Shown here piece after piece: positions 55,973-64,000 of a DNA stretch of 64,000 nucleotides. The notes under the pieces were generated by a model. It worked only from the letters and a program-made list of their open reading frames with translations. It had not been told where the DNA came from and ran no database searches. This DNA comes from Vibrio lentus (GTDB taxonomy: Bacteria; Pseudomonadota; Gammaproteobacteria; Enterobacterales; Vibrionaceae): NCBI RefSeq assembly GCF_030409755.1, contig NZ_JAUFQE010000002.1:3100001-3164000 (forward strand), in the 5' to 3' direction. A program made the position numbers and the translations under genes. Position 1 is the stretch's first letter; each line of letters opens with the position of its first letter.

Positions 55973-56908
55973 ATGTTTAAACTCATAACCCCAACCACCG
56001 AAAATCAGTTAAATAAGTATTACCATTTTCGTTGGCAGATGCTCCGTGAACCTTGGCGAATGCCGGTAGGTTCAGAGCGCGATGAATATGATCCAATGAG
56101 TCACCATCGCATGATTGTTGATGGTCGAGGTCGTCCGATGGCGATTGGTCGTCTGTATATCACCCCAGATCTAGAAGGTCAGATCCGCTACATGGCGGTT
56201 AAGAACTCTCGCCGTAGTAAAGGTATGGGTTCGTTGATTCTAGTCGCGCTTGAGTCATTGGCTCGTCAGGAGGGTGCAAAGCGCTTGGTGTGTAATGCAC
56301 GTGAAGATGCGATCTCATTCTATGAGAAGAATGACTTTGAGCGTCGTGGTGAGATTAACGACCAACGCGGTCCTGTGCGTCACCAACAGATGGTTAAGCA
56401 ACTTGACCCAATGGCTGATGTATTGCGTAAGCCTGAATGGTGTAACGAACTTCAGCAACGCTGGGAACACCAGATCCCGATCAGTGACAAGATGGGCATC
56501 AAGATAAACCAATACACAGGTTACCAATTTGAGTGTAGCGCTCAGCTGAATCCCAATCTGAACCCTCACAACACCATGTTTGCAGGCTCTGCCTTTACTT
56601 TAGCGACCTTAACCGGTTGGGGTATGACTTGGTTATTGATGAAAGAGCGCGGGCTGACCGGTGATATCGTGCTGGCAGACAGTAATATTCGTTATCGTCA
56701 CCCAGTTGAGCAAAACCCTGTTGCCTCTACTTCATTGGATGGTATCAGTGGCGACTTGGATCGCCTTGCGTCAGGCAGAAAGGCACGTATCATCATTCAC
56801 GTGACTATTCATAGCGGCGATGTGGAAGCTGTAGAGTTTACGGGAACCTATATGCTGATCCCCGACTACAAAAAGATACTCTCGACAGATACCAATGTGA
56901 ACGAATAG
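55973..56908 (+). CDS. yiiD: Bifunctional GNAT acetyltransferase / hot-dog thioesterase-like protein (YiiD)
   Basis: This 311-residue protein joins two domains. Residues 1-150 are a GNAT domain (motif A VKNSRRSKGMGSLILVALES, then ISFYEKNDFERRGE). Residues about 160-300 are a YiiD_C hot-dog-type thioesterase domain (NPHNTMFAGSAFTLATLTGW, IVLADSNIRYRHPV). E. coli YiiD has the same fusion (about 329 residues). The combination suggests a link to acyl-CoA or acyl-ACP metabolism, but the reaction is not established here. It is the last gene of yihY-dtd-yiiD. Confidence 0.9.
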   Translation: MFKLITPTTENQLNKYYHFRWQMLREPWRMPVGSERDEYDPMSHHRMIVDGRGRPMAIGRLYITPDLEGQIRYMAVKNSRRSKGMGSLILVALESLARQEGAKRLVCNAREDAISFYEKNDFERRGEINDQRGPVRHQQMVKQLDPMADVLRKPEWCNELQQRWEHQIPISDKMGIKINQYTGYQFECSAQLNPNLNPHNTMFAGSAFTLATLTGWGMTWLLMKERGLTGDIVLADSNIRYRHPVEQNPVASTSLDGISGDLDRLASGRKARIIIHVTIHSGDVEAVEFTGTYMLIPDYKKILSTDTNVNE

Positions 56909-56940
56909 CTAACACCGGTAATACTGTCGATATTGACTGA

Positions 56941-56970
56941 AAGCGCTACTCCTGAGGAGTGGCGCTTTTT
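56941..56970 (+). terminator. Terminator of yiiD, lying inside the 3' end of the AsmA-family gene
   Basis: AAGCGCTACTCC-TGA-GGAGTGGCGC followed by T6 forms a strong plus-strand terminator. From 56946 it is also the last codons and stop of the convergent gene. Confidence 0.88.
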
Positions 56971-58916
56971 TGTTGGCAGTCGTTAATCTCCGAATACTCA
57001 GCTTGGGTGAGCTTTCCTGAGATTTGATGGCATGTGTCCGATAGGGTAATCGAGAGAGTGTGTTGCTCGTTTTTAAGCAAGTCGAGCTCTCCAGAGACCT
57101 CACCGTTGAGCGTTTGAACTCTTTGTGTACCTTGCTCTGCTGCGGATGCACCAATAATGTGCATTGGTTCGAGAGTGAAGCGACCACGGTCAAAATTCGC
57201 ATTAAGCTCTGGGATTTCGAAGACGTTATCGGTTGAGGTTTCAGAAAGCGTGTCGTTAAAGGTCATCACACCCTGGCGAACGCTGCCAGTGAGTTGCCCT
57301 GTGGTTGAATAACCGAGCATCAGTGAGTCGCCATATAAACCTGCGGCTTGAAGTTCAAACTCGCCATAGCCGGTTGCATCGAGTGGTAATTCAAGTCGCT
57401 GCAGCATGGGTGCTATCGGTAACCCATCGGCAGAAATATCTAAGCTCCATGGCTTGCTGATTTGGTTAAAGTCGAGAGTGGCATTCGCTTCAATATAGCC
57501 ATTCTTCAATGGTGCAAACAGGCGTGTCAGCGTCCATTTTCCTTGCTCGCTATTCATTTCAACCACAGGCTGAGCACTGAGAATATTTTGGTAGCTGGCA
57601 TCATTGGCACTGGCCATTAACTTGCCTTGCCACAATCCTAGTTTTCTATCTTGTAGCAGTTGAACCTGATGCCCCTCGACATGAAGTCCTGAGACCTGCC
57701 AGTAAGGTTTTTTTGCGAGTTGGATGAGTTGGCTACGCTCTATATTTAGTCGATGAATAGAGGCTTGCTGTAGCTGTGTAAGCCAAGGGATTAAACGAGT
57801 GGCCGGTAGATTTTCATCTTGGCTTTCAGTAATCCATTTTATGCCCTGAACATCAAGTTGTGCGAGTTCAACTGAGCTTGGTGTTACCGTCCCGTTCATT
57901 TGGATACTGCCTTGTCGCCATTGCGTATAGAAATCCTCAATCAGGATCTGTTCCGGTTGAAGGTTTAACTGAATACTCGGGTCGACAAACAAGTCATCAT
58001 CGATGGTGACGCCTTCTGCTTGTAGGGAAAAGGTGGCTTGTTGTTGCTGCCACAGCTGAAACGGTACCTGAACATTTTCTAATGAAGCATCGAAGCCAGC
58101 TAAGTGGCCACTTTTCCATTCCACATCGCTGCGCAAGATATCTAAACTGTTGATGTGGTTTATCTGAATACCTGCTCCATCCCATTTTTTGCTCAAGAGG
58201 CTTTGGGTCTGTTTCTCGTTGAGTCGCAGGCCGTCGATGGTGATATTCACTAATGACCAATCATGTTTATATTGCTCTGCTTGTCCGGAAATTTTGGCGC
58301 CACGCCAATCAAATGAAGCGCCATAAAGGGTGCTGTCACTCGGTTTAAGGTCTAGGTCAATCAACAGGTTATCAAACGCTTCGCCTTGCCAATACAGCTG
58401 CGAGGCTGAGAGTTGGATTTTGCCATAGGGTAGTAGCGAGCTGCTGTCGTCCCATGTTGGATATGAGATCTGGAGGTCGATGCCTCGAGCATTAAACTCT
58501 GGCGTTGAAAAATCGAGATTGTTGATGGCCAGCTGGTGGAGTTTGATGTTTGGCTGGGTAAATAATTGCGTGAATGTCTCTAGATCGTCTGCTTCCAATT
58601 GCAGGCCACTGATCAACACAGATTCAAAGACCAGTTTGGCTTCTGCAATTGAGTTAGGGCTGAACCAAAGATCGATCTTGTCGATATATAGAGGTGCCTG
58701 CTTTTCGGGTTGGCTTTGGGTAACGCCCATTAAGGTGATGTGATAAGGCGCCTGATACTCAACATCTTCAATGAGCACAGGTTGTTCAATCGCATGTTTG
58801 ATAAAAAAGTTAGCAACATCCGCACGGTATTGCGTCTGCAGGCTTAATAGCAACGCTGCGATAGTTGCAACGGCGATAGCCAACACAATGCCGAACACCA
58901 TGAATACCTTTTTCAT
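56946..58916 (-). CDS. AsmA-family envelope protein
   Basis: This 656-residue protein has one N-terminal membrane helix (about 4-26) and a long periplasmic beta-rich region (IHQLAINNLDF-type repeats), with an AsmA-like C-terminal part (SAAGLYGDSLMLGYSTTGQL, TGSVRQGVMTFNDT, LNANFDRGRF). AsmA relatives (YhjG, YicH, TamB-like) are now linked to phospholipid transport across the periplasm, so that is a likely but unproven role. The coding end is also the terminator of the convergent yiiD gene. Paralogue identity is not assigned. Confidence 0.85.
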   Translation of the reverse strand: MKKVFMVFGIVLAIAVATIAALLLSLQTQYRADVANFFIKHAIEQPVLIEDVEYQAPYHITLMGVTQSQPEKQAPLYIDKIDLWFSPNSIAEAKLVFESVLISGLQLEADDLETFTQLFTQPNIKLHQLAINNLDFSTPEFNARGIDLQISYPTWDDSSSLLPYGKIQLSASQLYWQGEAFDNLLIDLDLKPSDSTLYGASFDWRGAKISGQAEQYKHDWSLVNITIDGLRLNEKQTQSLLSKKWDGAGIQINHINSLDILRSDVEWKSGHLAGFDASLENVQVPFQLWQQQQATFSLQAEGVTIDDDLFVDPSIQLNLQPEQILIEDFYTQWRQGSIQMNGTVTPSSVELAQLDVQGIKWITESQDENLPATRLIPWLTQLQQASIHRLNIERSQLIQLAKKPYWQVSGLHVEGHQVQLLQDRKLGLWQGKLMASANDASYQNILSAQPVVEMNSEQGKWTLTRLFAPLKNGYIEANATLDFNQISKPWSLDISADGLPIAPMLQRLELPLDATGYGEFELQAAGLYGDSLMLGYSTTGQLTGSVRQGVMTFNDTLSETSTDNVFEIPELNANFDRGRFTLEPMHIIGASAAEQGTQRVQTLNGEVSGELDLLKNEQHTLSITLSDTCHQISGKLTQAEYSEINDCQQKSATPQE

Positions 58917-58979
58917 TCCCTGAAAGCCTTAAATTTCAATCGTCTTAAAACAGAGTGGAACAAAAAGGGTCAAGCATCA

Positions 58980-59007
58980 ACAAAAAAGCCCCTCAAAAGA
59001 GGGGCTT
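58980..59007 (-). terminator. Terminator of pckA
   Basis: AAGCCCCTC-TTTT-GAGGGGCTT is a 9-bp perfect stem followed by T-rich sequence on the minus strand, 64 nt after the pckA stop. Confidence 0.9.
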
Positions 59008-59070
59008 GCTACAAAAATATCATTTTAAATTGGGCGTTCGCTTATGGCTAAGCCCGAGCAGATGGTTGGA

Positions 59071-60696
59071 TTAGTCCAGTTGAGGACCAGCCGCAACCAG
59101 TGACTTACCTTCAGCGTTGTCAGTGTACTTATCAAAGTTGTTGATGAAGCGTTCTGCTAGATCTTTCGCTTTGCTTTCCCATTGTAGTGGGTCAGTGTAC
59201 GTGTCGCGTGGGTCAAGAATCGCTGGGTCAACATCGTGCAACGCTAGCGGTACTTCTAGGTTAAACATAGGGATAACCTTAGTCTCAGCTTGGTCGATTG
59301 AGCCATCTAGGATAGCGTCGATGATGCCACGAGTATCTTGGATTGAGATACGTTTGCCTGTGCCATTCCAACCTGTGTTCACTAGGTAAGCTTCAGCGCC
59401 AGCCGCTTTCATACGCTTCACAAGTACTTCAGCGTACTGAGTTGGGTGAAGAGTTAGGAATGCCGCACCAAATGCCGCAGAGAACGTTGGTGTTGGTTCA
59501 GTAATACCACGCTCAGTGCCCGCTAGTTTCGCAGTGAAGCCAGATAGGAAGTGGTACTTCGTTTGCTCTGGAGTCAGTTTAGAAACGGGTGGTAGTACAC
59601 CGAATGCATCAGCAGTTAGGAAGATAACCTTTTGAGCATGACCTGCTTTTGATACAGGCTTAACGATGTTGTCGATGTGGTGAATCGGGTAAGAAACACG
59701 AGTGTTCTCTGTTTTTGAACCGTCATCAAAATCGATAGAACCATCGCCACGAACCGTTACGTTTTCTAACAGTGCATCACGACGGATTGCATTGTAGATT
59801 TCAGGTTCTGCTTCTTTAGATAGACGAATGGTCTTCGCGTAACAACCGCCTTCAAAGTTGAAGATGCCATCGTCATCCCAACCGTGCTCATCATCACCGA
59901 TTAGCTCACGCTTAGGATCCGTTGATAGGGTTGTTTTACCTGTGCCCGATAGACCGAAGAAAATCGCTACATCGCCTTCTTCACCGACGTTAGCACTACA
60001 GTGCATTGAAGCAATGCCTTGAAGAGGAAGTAGGTAGTTCATCATTGCGAACATGCCTTTCTTCATCTCACCGCCGTACCAAGTACCACCGATGATTTGA
60101 ACGCGTTCTGTTAGGTTGAAAGCAACGAAGTTTTCAGAGTTTAGACCCTGCTTTTCCCAGTTAGGGTTAGTTGTTTTAGCACCGTTCATTACCACGAAAT
60201 CAGGTTCGAACGTTGCTAGCTCTTCGTCTGTTGGACGAATGAACATGTTCTTAACGAAGTGCGCTTGCCACGCTACTTCAGTGATAATACGTACACTTAA
60301 GCGCGTATCAGGGTTAGCACCACAGTAACCGTCAATGACAAACAGGCGCTTGCCAGATAGCTGAGTTGTCACAAGCTCTTTAAGCTCATCCCATACTTCA
60401 GTTGTAATCGGTTTGTTGTCATTTTTGCCTTGATCTGACCACCACATGGTATCGCGCGTGGTGTCATCTTTAACAATGTACTTATCTTTTGGTGAGCGGC
60501 CAGTAAAGATACCAGTGTCAACCGCAACAGAGCCTAGTTCCGTTACTACGCCTTTTTCGTAGCCTTCCAAACCTGGCAGTGTCTCTTCAACGAATAACTG
60601 CTCGTAGCTAGGATTACGAAGAACTTCAGTAACGCCAGTCAGTCCGTGCTTAGTTAGATCAATTTGTGCAGCCTTAGTATGTTCCATAACGGTCAT
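59071..60696 (-). CDS. pckA: Phosphoenolpyruvate carboxykinase (ATP)
   Basis: PckA converts oxaloacetate and ATP to phosphoenolpyruvate, the first committed step of gluconeogenesis. The 541-residue protein (E. coli 540) has the kinase-1a P-loop [11 protein letters not shown], the metal-binding [18 protein letters not shown], the DDEHGWDD segment and the C-terminal [20 protein letters not shown] is well placed. It is in the usual neighbourhood with hslO/hslR upstream. The 337-bp upstream region shows no operator that I could identify with confidence. Confidence 0.97.
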   Translation of the reverse strand: MTVMEHTKAAQIDLTKHGLTGVTEVLRNPSYEQLFVEETLPGLEGYEKGVVTELGSVAVDTGIFTGRSPKDKYIVKDDTTRDTMWWSDQGKNDNKPITTEVWDELKELVTTQLSGKRLFVIDGYCGANPDTRLSVRIITEVAWQAHFVKNMFIRPTDEELATFEPDFVVMNGAKTTNPNWEKQGLNSENFVAFNLTERVQIIGGTWYGGEMKKGMFAMMNYLLPLQGIASMHCSANVGEEGDVAIFFGLSGTGKTTLSTDPKRELIGDDEHGWDDDGIFNFEGGCYAKTIRLSKEAEPEIYNAIRRDALLENVTVRGDGSIDFDDGSKTENTRVSYPIHHIDNIVKPVSKAGHAQKVIFLTADAFGVLPPVSKLTPEQTKYHFLSGFTAKLAGTERGITEPTPTFSAAFGAAFLTLHPTQYAEVLVKRMKAAGAEAYLVNTGWNGTGKRISIQDTRGIIDAILDGSIDQAETKVIPMFNLEVPLALHDVDPAILDPRDTYTDPLQWESKAKDLAERFINNFDKYTDNAEGKSLVAAGPQLD

Positions 60697-61033
60697 AGGT
60701 GCTCCTTGTAGGATATTTTGTAGGGATTTTGTATTAATTTTTTATTGTTATCTGCTCACCATGCTAGCAACGAGACTCTGGGGAAACAGGGATACAGCTC
60801 AAAAAGTATCCATATTAATCTTGGGGTTTTAAGCGTCTCGTCACATATTGGCCTAACTAGTCTATCCTGTACGCAAACCTTTGCGCTAGGGGCGAGAACA
60901 TTATTAATTGATTAAAATTAAGCGGTGATTTTATTACGAGATGTTACGGGCTTTGCGCTATTTTGATCACAAAAAAGGCCAGCTGAGTGCTGACCTTTGT
61001 AGGGTAAATTACGTGTTTTTGGTACGCTGTAAA
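60697..61033. other. Region between pckA and hslO
   Basis: The pckA promoter must lie in the first part of this 337-bp gap. I found no convincing CRP or Cra palindrome. The only clear element is the hslR-hslO terminator near 60971-60998. Confidence 0.4.
60971..60998 (-). terminator. Terminator of hslR-hslO
   Basis: On the minus strand AAAGGTCAGC/GCTGGCCTTT pairs over 10 bp (one G-U), followed by T-rich sequence. Confidence 0.8.
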
Positions 61034-61927
61034 TTAATGAACCGTATTGTCGCCTTTATCTGCTGCTTCTGCGTACAGTGCGTCAACGTCGTTCTTGTCA
61101 AACGAGTAGTTTGTGCCACAGTAATCGCAGTGAAGAGCCACACTTCCTTCAGTGCTGATGATGTCGTAGATCTCTTCTTGAGCAACAGTAATGATAGCCG
61201 CACCACTACGTTGACGAGAACAACCACAGAAGAACTCAACCGGTTGTGGGGTAAATACCTGAACCTTCTCTTGGTTGTATAGACGGTACAACAGGTCGTT
61301 CGCTTCTAGAGAGAACAACTCTTCATTTTTTACAGTGTCAGTTAACTGCTCTAGGTGTTCGAAGTCATCTGGCGTACCAGTACCGTCAGGCATAACCTGC
61401 AGAAGCATACCAGCAGCGTGTGCTTTGCCTTCATGTTCACCCGTGCGCAGCCATAGACGAGTCTTTAGCTGTTCAGAGTTTGCGAAGTAACCTTCAAGTA
61501 CTTCAGCAAGCGTGTCACCTTCAAGACCAACGATGCCTTGGTAACGCTCACCTTTTTTAGGATCGATAGTGATCACTAGGTGGCCTTTACCTATCAGGTC
61601 GTGTAGGCCTGCGTCGTCAGCAATATCACCGTCAAAGCGAGCAACACCACGGATCTTCTGATCGTTATCGCCATTAATAACAGCGAGAGATACTGGGCCA
61701 TCACCTTGCAGTTGCATCGTGATAGAGCCTTCAAACTTTAGAGTCGCCGTTAGTAGCGTCGTTGAAACCAGTAGCTCACCCAACAGCTTTTGCACTGGCG
61801 CTGGGTATTCCTTGCTAGAAATAATCTGTTGGTACGCTTCGTCCATTTGTACCAATTCACCACGTACTGATAGGTCTTCAAATAGGTAGCGATTTAAAAC
61901 ATTACTTGTAGACATTGGGTCTGCCAT
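61034..61927 (-). CDS. hslO: Redox-regulated chaperone Hsp33
   Basis: Hsp33 is a holdase activated when oxidants release zinc from four cysteines. The 297-residue protein has the N-terminal core ([20 protein letters not shown]) and the C-terminal zinc switch, CGC at [10 protein letters not shown] and CDYC at [11 protein letters not shown], so all four ligands are present. SD AAGGA lies upstream of the first ATG; a second ATG four codons in is possible. It follows hslR by 18 nt on the same strand, as in E. coli (yrfH-yrfI). Confidence 0.95.
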   Translation of the reverse strand: MADPMSTSNVLNRYLFEDLSVRGELVQMDEAYQQIISSKEYPAPVQKLLGELLVSTTLLTATLKFEGSITMQLQGDGPVSLAVINGDNDQKIRGVARFDGDIADDAGLHDLIGKGHLVITIDPKKGERYQGIVGLEGDTLAEVLEGYFANSEQLKTRLWLRTGEHEGKAHAAGMLLQVMPDGTGTPDDFEHLEQLTDTVKNEELFSLEANDLLYRLYNQEKVQVFTPQPVEFFCGCSRQRSGAAIITVAQEEIYDIISTEGSVALHCDYCGTNYSFDKNDVDALYAEAADKGDNTVH

Positions 61928-61945
61928 TTGGCTATTCCTTCTAGC

Positions 61946-62332
61946 TTATTGAGTCTTGAACTTGATGATGTCACGACGTTGCTTTTTGTCTGGGCGACGT
62001 TCTGGTGCTGGGCTATGAGCATTAAGTTTGCGCTGTTGTGCAAACTCTTCTCTTTTTGCCAAGCTTTCGGTGGTTTCTTCATAGAGTGTCTGAGCGACTG
62101 GCGCCCCGCCACGGTGTGCGGATATTTTCTCTATGGTGACCGTCTTTTCTTCATTACCTTGGCGCAGAGTAATTACTGCACCAAGTTCTACGATTTTGCT
62201 AGGTTTGCTGCGCTGACCATTATAGTGGACTTTGCCACCATCGACCATGTTGCGAGCAATTGAACGAGTCTTATAAAAGCGTGCTGCCCACAACCATTTA
62301 TCGAGTCTGACAGCTTCATTAGTCGTTTTCAT
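61946..62332 (-). CDS. hslR: Ribosome-associated heat-shock protein Hsp15
   Basis: Hsp15 binds free 50S subunits that carry nascent chains and promotes their recycling. The 128-residue protein has an S4 RNA-binding domain (VRLDKWLWAARFYKTRSIAR, then GGKVHYNGQRSKPSK) and a basic C-terminal tail (RRPDKKQRRDIIKFK). It is the first gene of the hslR-hslO operon, and no sigma-32-type promoter was read with confidence. It is divergent from gspC across about 290 bp. Confidence 0.94.
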   Translation of the reverse strand: MKTTNEAVRLDKWLWAARFYKTRSIARNMVDGGKVHYNGQRSKPSKIVELGAVITLRQGNEEKTVTIEKISAHRGGAPVAQTLYEETTESLAKREEFAQQRKLNAHSPAPERRPDKKQRRDIIKFKTQ

Positions 62333-62622
62333 ATAGGACAGTGCCTTTTCAGTTAGAAATGAATGCGGTTTAACTGTTAATCACAGTATGCAACTTATTT
62401 TATTTGATGACGCTTATCACATTTAGTAGAAGCTTATGTGGAGGCGACTGGCTTTTTTTTCAAGGAAGATTACAAAATAGCTCAGGTAATGCCGATTTAT
62501 AGATTTGCTATGATATAGTTCAGGATCTTATGCTTTTAATAAGCTGGAACAGAATTTATGAACAAAAAAGCTGATAGTTTAGTAGGTTACAGCTTTATTC
62601 GTTATAGAAAGGGTTAGGGAAC

Positions 62623-63546
62623 GTGAACTTTTTAGAGCTCAAACTTCGCATGGATAACTCTCCGGTGCTGAGCCGATTTTTAGAGAATGGATTTTTACTC
62701 CAGCAGAAACTGAGCCTTGTTCTTTGTTGTGTGTTAATCGCAGCTTCCGCATGGATTTTAGGACAGCTTGCATGGTTTATCGAACCTGCCGAGCAAACCG
62801 TTGTGCCTTGGAAAGCAACGGCTTCATCGTCTTCTGCTCCTCAATCGACTCTTGATATCTCTTCTTTGCAGCAGAGCAACTTTTTTGGCGCATATAACCC
62901 AACCAAGCCTGCTGTGGTTGAGCAGCAAGTTATTCAAGATGCTCCAAAAACGCGACTGAATCTGGTTTTGGTGGGTGCGGTTGCCAGCTCTAACCCCAAA
63001 TTAAGCTTAGCTGTGATTGCGAATCGTGGCACACAAGCAACCTACGGAATTAACGAAGAGATCGAAGGCACGCGCGCTAAGTTAAAAGCGGTATTAGTCG
63101 ATCGCGTGATTATCGATAACTCAGGCCGAGATGAAACCTTGATGCTTGAAGGTATTGAGTACAAGCGTCTGGCCGTTTCAGAACCGGCACCACCCCGTGC
63201 CTCTTCTTCTGTCCGTGGTAACAACCCAGCTTCTGCAGAAGAGAAGCTTGATGAAATTAAAGCGAAGATAATGAAAGATCCGCAACAAATCTTCCAATAT
63301 GTTCGACTGTCTCAGGTGAAGCGTGACGATAAAGTGATCGGTTATCGTGTGAGCCCTGGCAAAGATTCAGAACTTTTTAACTCTGTTGGGCTCCAAAACG
63401 GAGATATTGCGACTCAGTTAAATGGACAAGACCTGACAGACCCTGCTGCTATGGGCAACATATTCCGTTCCATCTCAGAACTGACAGAGCTAAACCTGGT
63501 GGTCGAGAGAGATGGTCAACAACATGAAGTGTTTATTGAATTTTAA
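62623..63546 (+). CDS. gspC: Type II secretion system protein GspC (EpsC)
   Basis: GspC is the inner-membrane clamp that connects the secretin GspD to the assembly platform. The 307-residue protein has a cytoplasmic N-terminus, one membrane helix (about 31-52), a homology-region domain (about 95-195; TRLNLVLVGAVASSNPKLSL, AVIANRGTQATYGINEEIEG) and a C-terminal PDZ domain (about 210-300; VSPGKDSELFNSVGLQNGDI). It is close to V. cholerae EpsC along its length. The start is GTG. It is the first gene of the type II secretion operon, with gspD starting 42 nt downstream. Confidence 0.95.
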   Translation: MNFLELKLRMDNSPVLSRFLENGFLLQQKLSLVLCCVLIAASAWILGQLAWFIEPAEQTVVPWKATASSSSAPQSTLDISSLQQSNFFGAYNPTKPAVVEQQVIQDAPKTRLNLVLVGAVASSNPKLSLAVIANRGTQATYGINEEIEGTRAKLKAVLVDRVIIDNSGRDETLMLEGIEYKRLAVSEPAPPRASSSVRGNNPASAEEKLDEIKAKIMKDPQQIFQYVRLSQVKRDDKVIGYRVSPGKDSELFNSVGLQNGDIATQLNGQDLTDPAAMGNIFRSISELTELNLVVERDGQQHEVFIEF

Positions 63547-63587
63547 AACTTTGCGTCTAACGAAGGACGAAAGTGTAGGAGAAGTAC

Positions 63588-64000
63588 GTGAAGCATTGGT
63601 TTAAGAAAAGTGCATGGTTATTGGCAGGAAGCTTAATCTGCACACCCGCAGCCATAGCGAGTGATTTTAGTGCCAGCTTTAAGGGCACTGACATTCAAGA
63701 GTTTATTAATATTGTTGGCCGCAACTTAGAGAAGACGATCATCGTTGACCCTTCGGTGCGCGGGAAAATTGATGTTCGTAGTTACGATGTGCTCAATGAA
63801 GAGCAATATTACAGCTTCTTCTTAAATGTTTTAGAAGTGTATGGCTACGCGGTGGTCGAAATGGACTCGGGTGTTCTTAAGATCATCAAAGCCAAAGATT
63901 CTAAAACGTCGGCAATTCCAGTTGTTGGAGACGGTGACACGATCAATGGCGACAATGTTGTCACACGCGTCGTGACCGTTCGTAATGTTTCAGTACGTGA
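63588..64000 (+). CDS. gspD: Type II secretion secretin GspD (EpsD), N-terminal part
   Basis: GspD forms the outer-membrane secretin channel. The visible 137 codons comprise a signal peptide (about 1-25, ending PAAIA|SD) and the N0 domain (about 26-110; FKGTDIQEFINIVGRNLEKT, VDPSVRGKIDVRSYD, LEVYGYAVVEMDSG) and the beginning of N1. The gene runs off the window end. The start is GTG with TAGGAG eight bases upstream. The sequence is very close to V. cholerae EpsD. Confidence 0.95.
   Translation, partial: MKHWFKKSAWLLAGSLICTPAAIASDFSASFKGTDIQEFINIVGRNLEKTIIVDPSVRGKIDVRSYDVLNEEQYYSFFLNVLEVYGYAVVEMDSGVLKIIKAKDSKTSAIPVVGDGDTINGDNVVTRVVTVRNVSVR

Noticed and set aside
61928..62263. 111-residue plus-strand frame with hydrophobic stretches
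   Set aside because: It is the complement of hslR, a clear S4-domain protein, and has no independent signal.

Overview
The window is a stretch of conserved bacterial chromosome with the gene content of a marine Vibrio (Gammaproteobacteria), probably chromosome 1. The evidence is protein similarity recalled from family knowledge: epsC/epsD type II secretion genes close to V. cholerae, a RyhB-type RNA between hemB and polA, Spot 42 downstream of polA, a CsrB-family RNA between engB and yihI, glnA/glnL/glnG with NtrC boxes, and the gor/rlmJ/prlC/rsmJ and uspA/ftnA/uspB/yhiN groups. Most of it is core genome. I see no phage, insertion sequence, integron, CRISPR array, rRNA or tRNA gene.

Layout. 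1-1.1 kb: end of a peptide-type ABC importer operon. 1.2-6 kb: an accessory-looking block with a SPOR-domain secreted protein, an orphan NqrB-like membrane flavoprotein, a DUF6482-like small protein and a large lipoprotein. 6.1-8.0 kb: an ECF sigma factor and a membrane-anchored Ser/Thr kinase in one operon. 8.2-17.6 kb: gor, rlmJ, prlC, asnC, a sensor diguanylate cyclase/phosphodiesterase and rsmJ. 17.7-23.4 kb: a Cys/Lys-rich unknown protein, two DMT transporters, uspA, ftnA, uspB and yhiN. 23.5-30.9 kb: rmuC, ubiE-ubiJ-ubiB-tatA-tatB-tatC, a 38-residue zinc-ribbon-like gene and tatD. 31.1-43 kb: hemB, a GNAT protein, ryhB, polA, spf, an unknown membrane protein, engB, cytochrome c4, a csrC-like RNA, a methyltransferase, yihI, a DUF2489 gene and hemN. 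43-51 kb: a second GGDEF/EAL receptor, then glnG, glnL, a DUF4124 gene and glnA on the minus strand. 51-64 kb: typA, an AAA ATPase, a DUF2959 lipoprotein, yihY-dtd-yiiD, an AsmA-family protein, pckA, hslO-hslR, and the start of the type II secretion operon.

Functional themes. Iron and haem are prominent: Fur-controlled ryhB, ferritin, hemB, hemN and cytochrome c4. Nitrogen control is complete locally: glnA has a sigma-54 promoter with upstream NtrC sites, and glnL has its own NtrC palindrome. Ubiquinone synthesis and Tat export share one operon. Two large receptors join extracytoplasmic sensing to c-di-GMP synthesis and breakdown. Three regulatory RNAs lie within about 6.6 kb around polA.

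The observations most worth following are the stand-alone NqrB paralogue that keeps the covalent-flavin motif; the ECF sigma factor whose acidic region-2.2 residues are replaced by Thr, beside a kinase with HTD and DFN in place of HRD and DFG; the 38-residue zinc-ribbon-like gene; a four-copy 16-bp tandem repeat inside the tat operon; and a 31-bp perfect palindrome upstream of the SPOR gene. Protein families were assigned by eye without database searches. Start codons were refined from Shine-Dalgarno (SD) spacing where possible.
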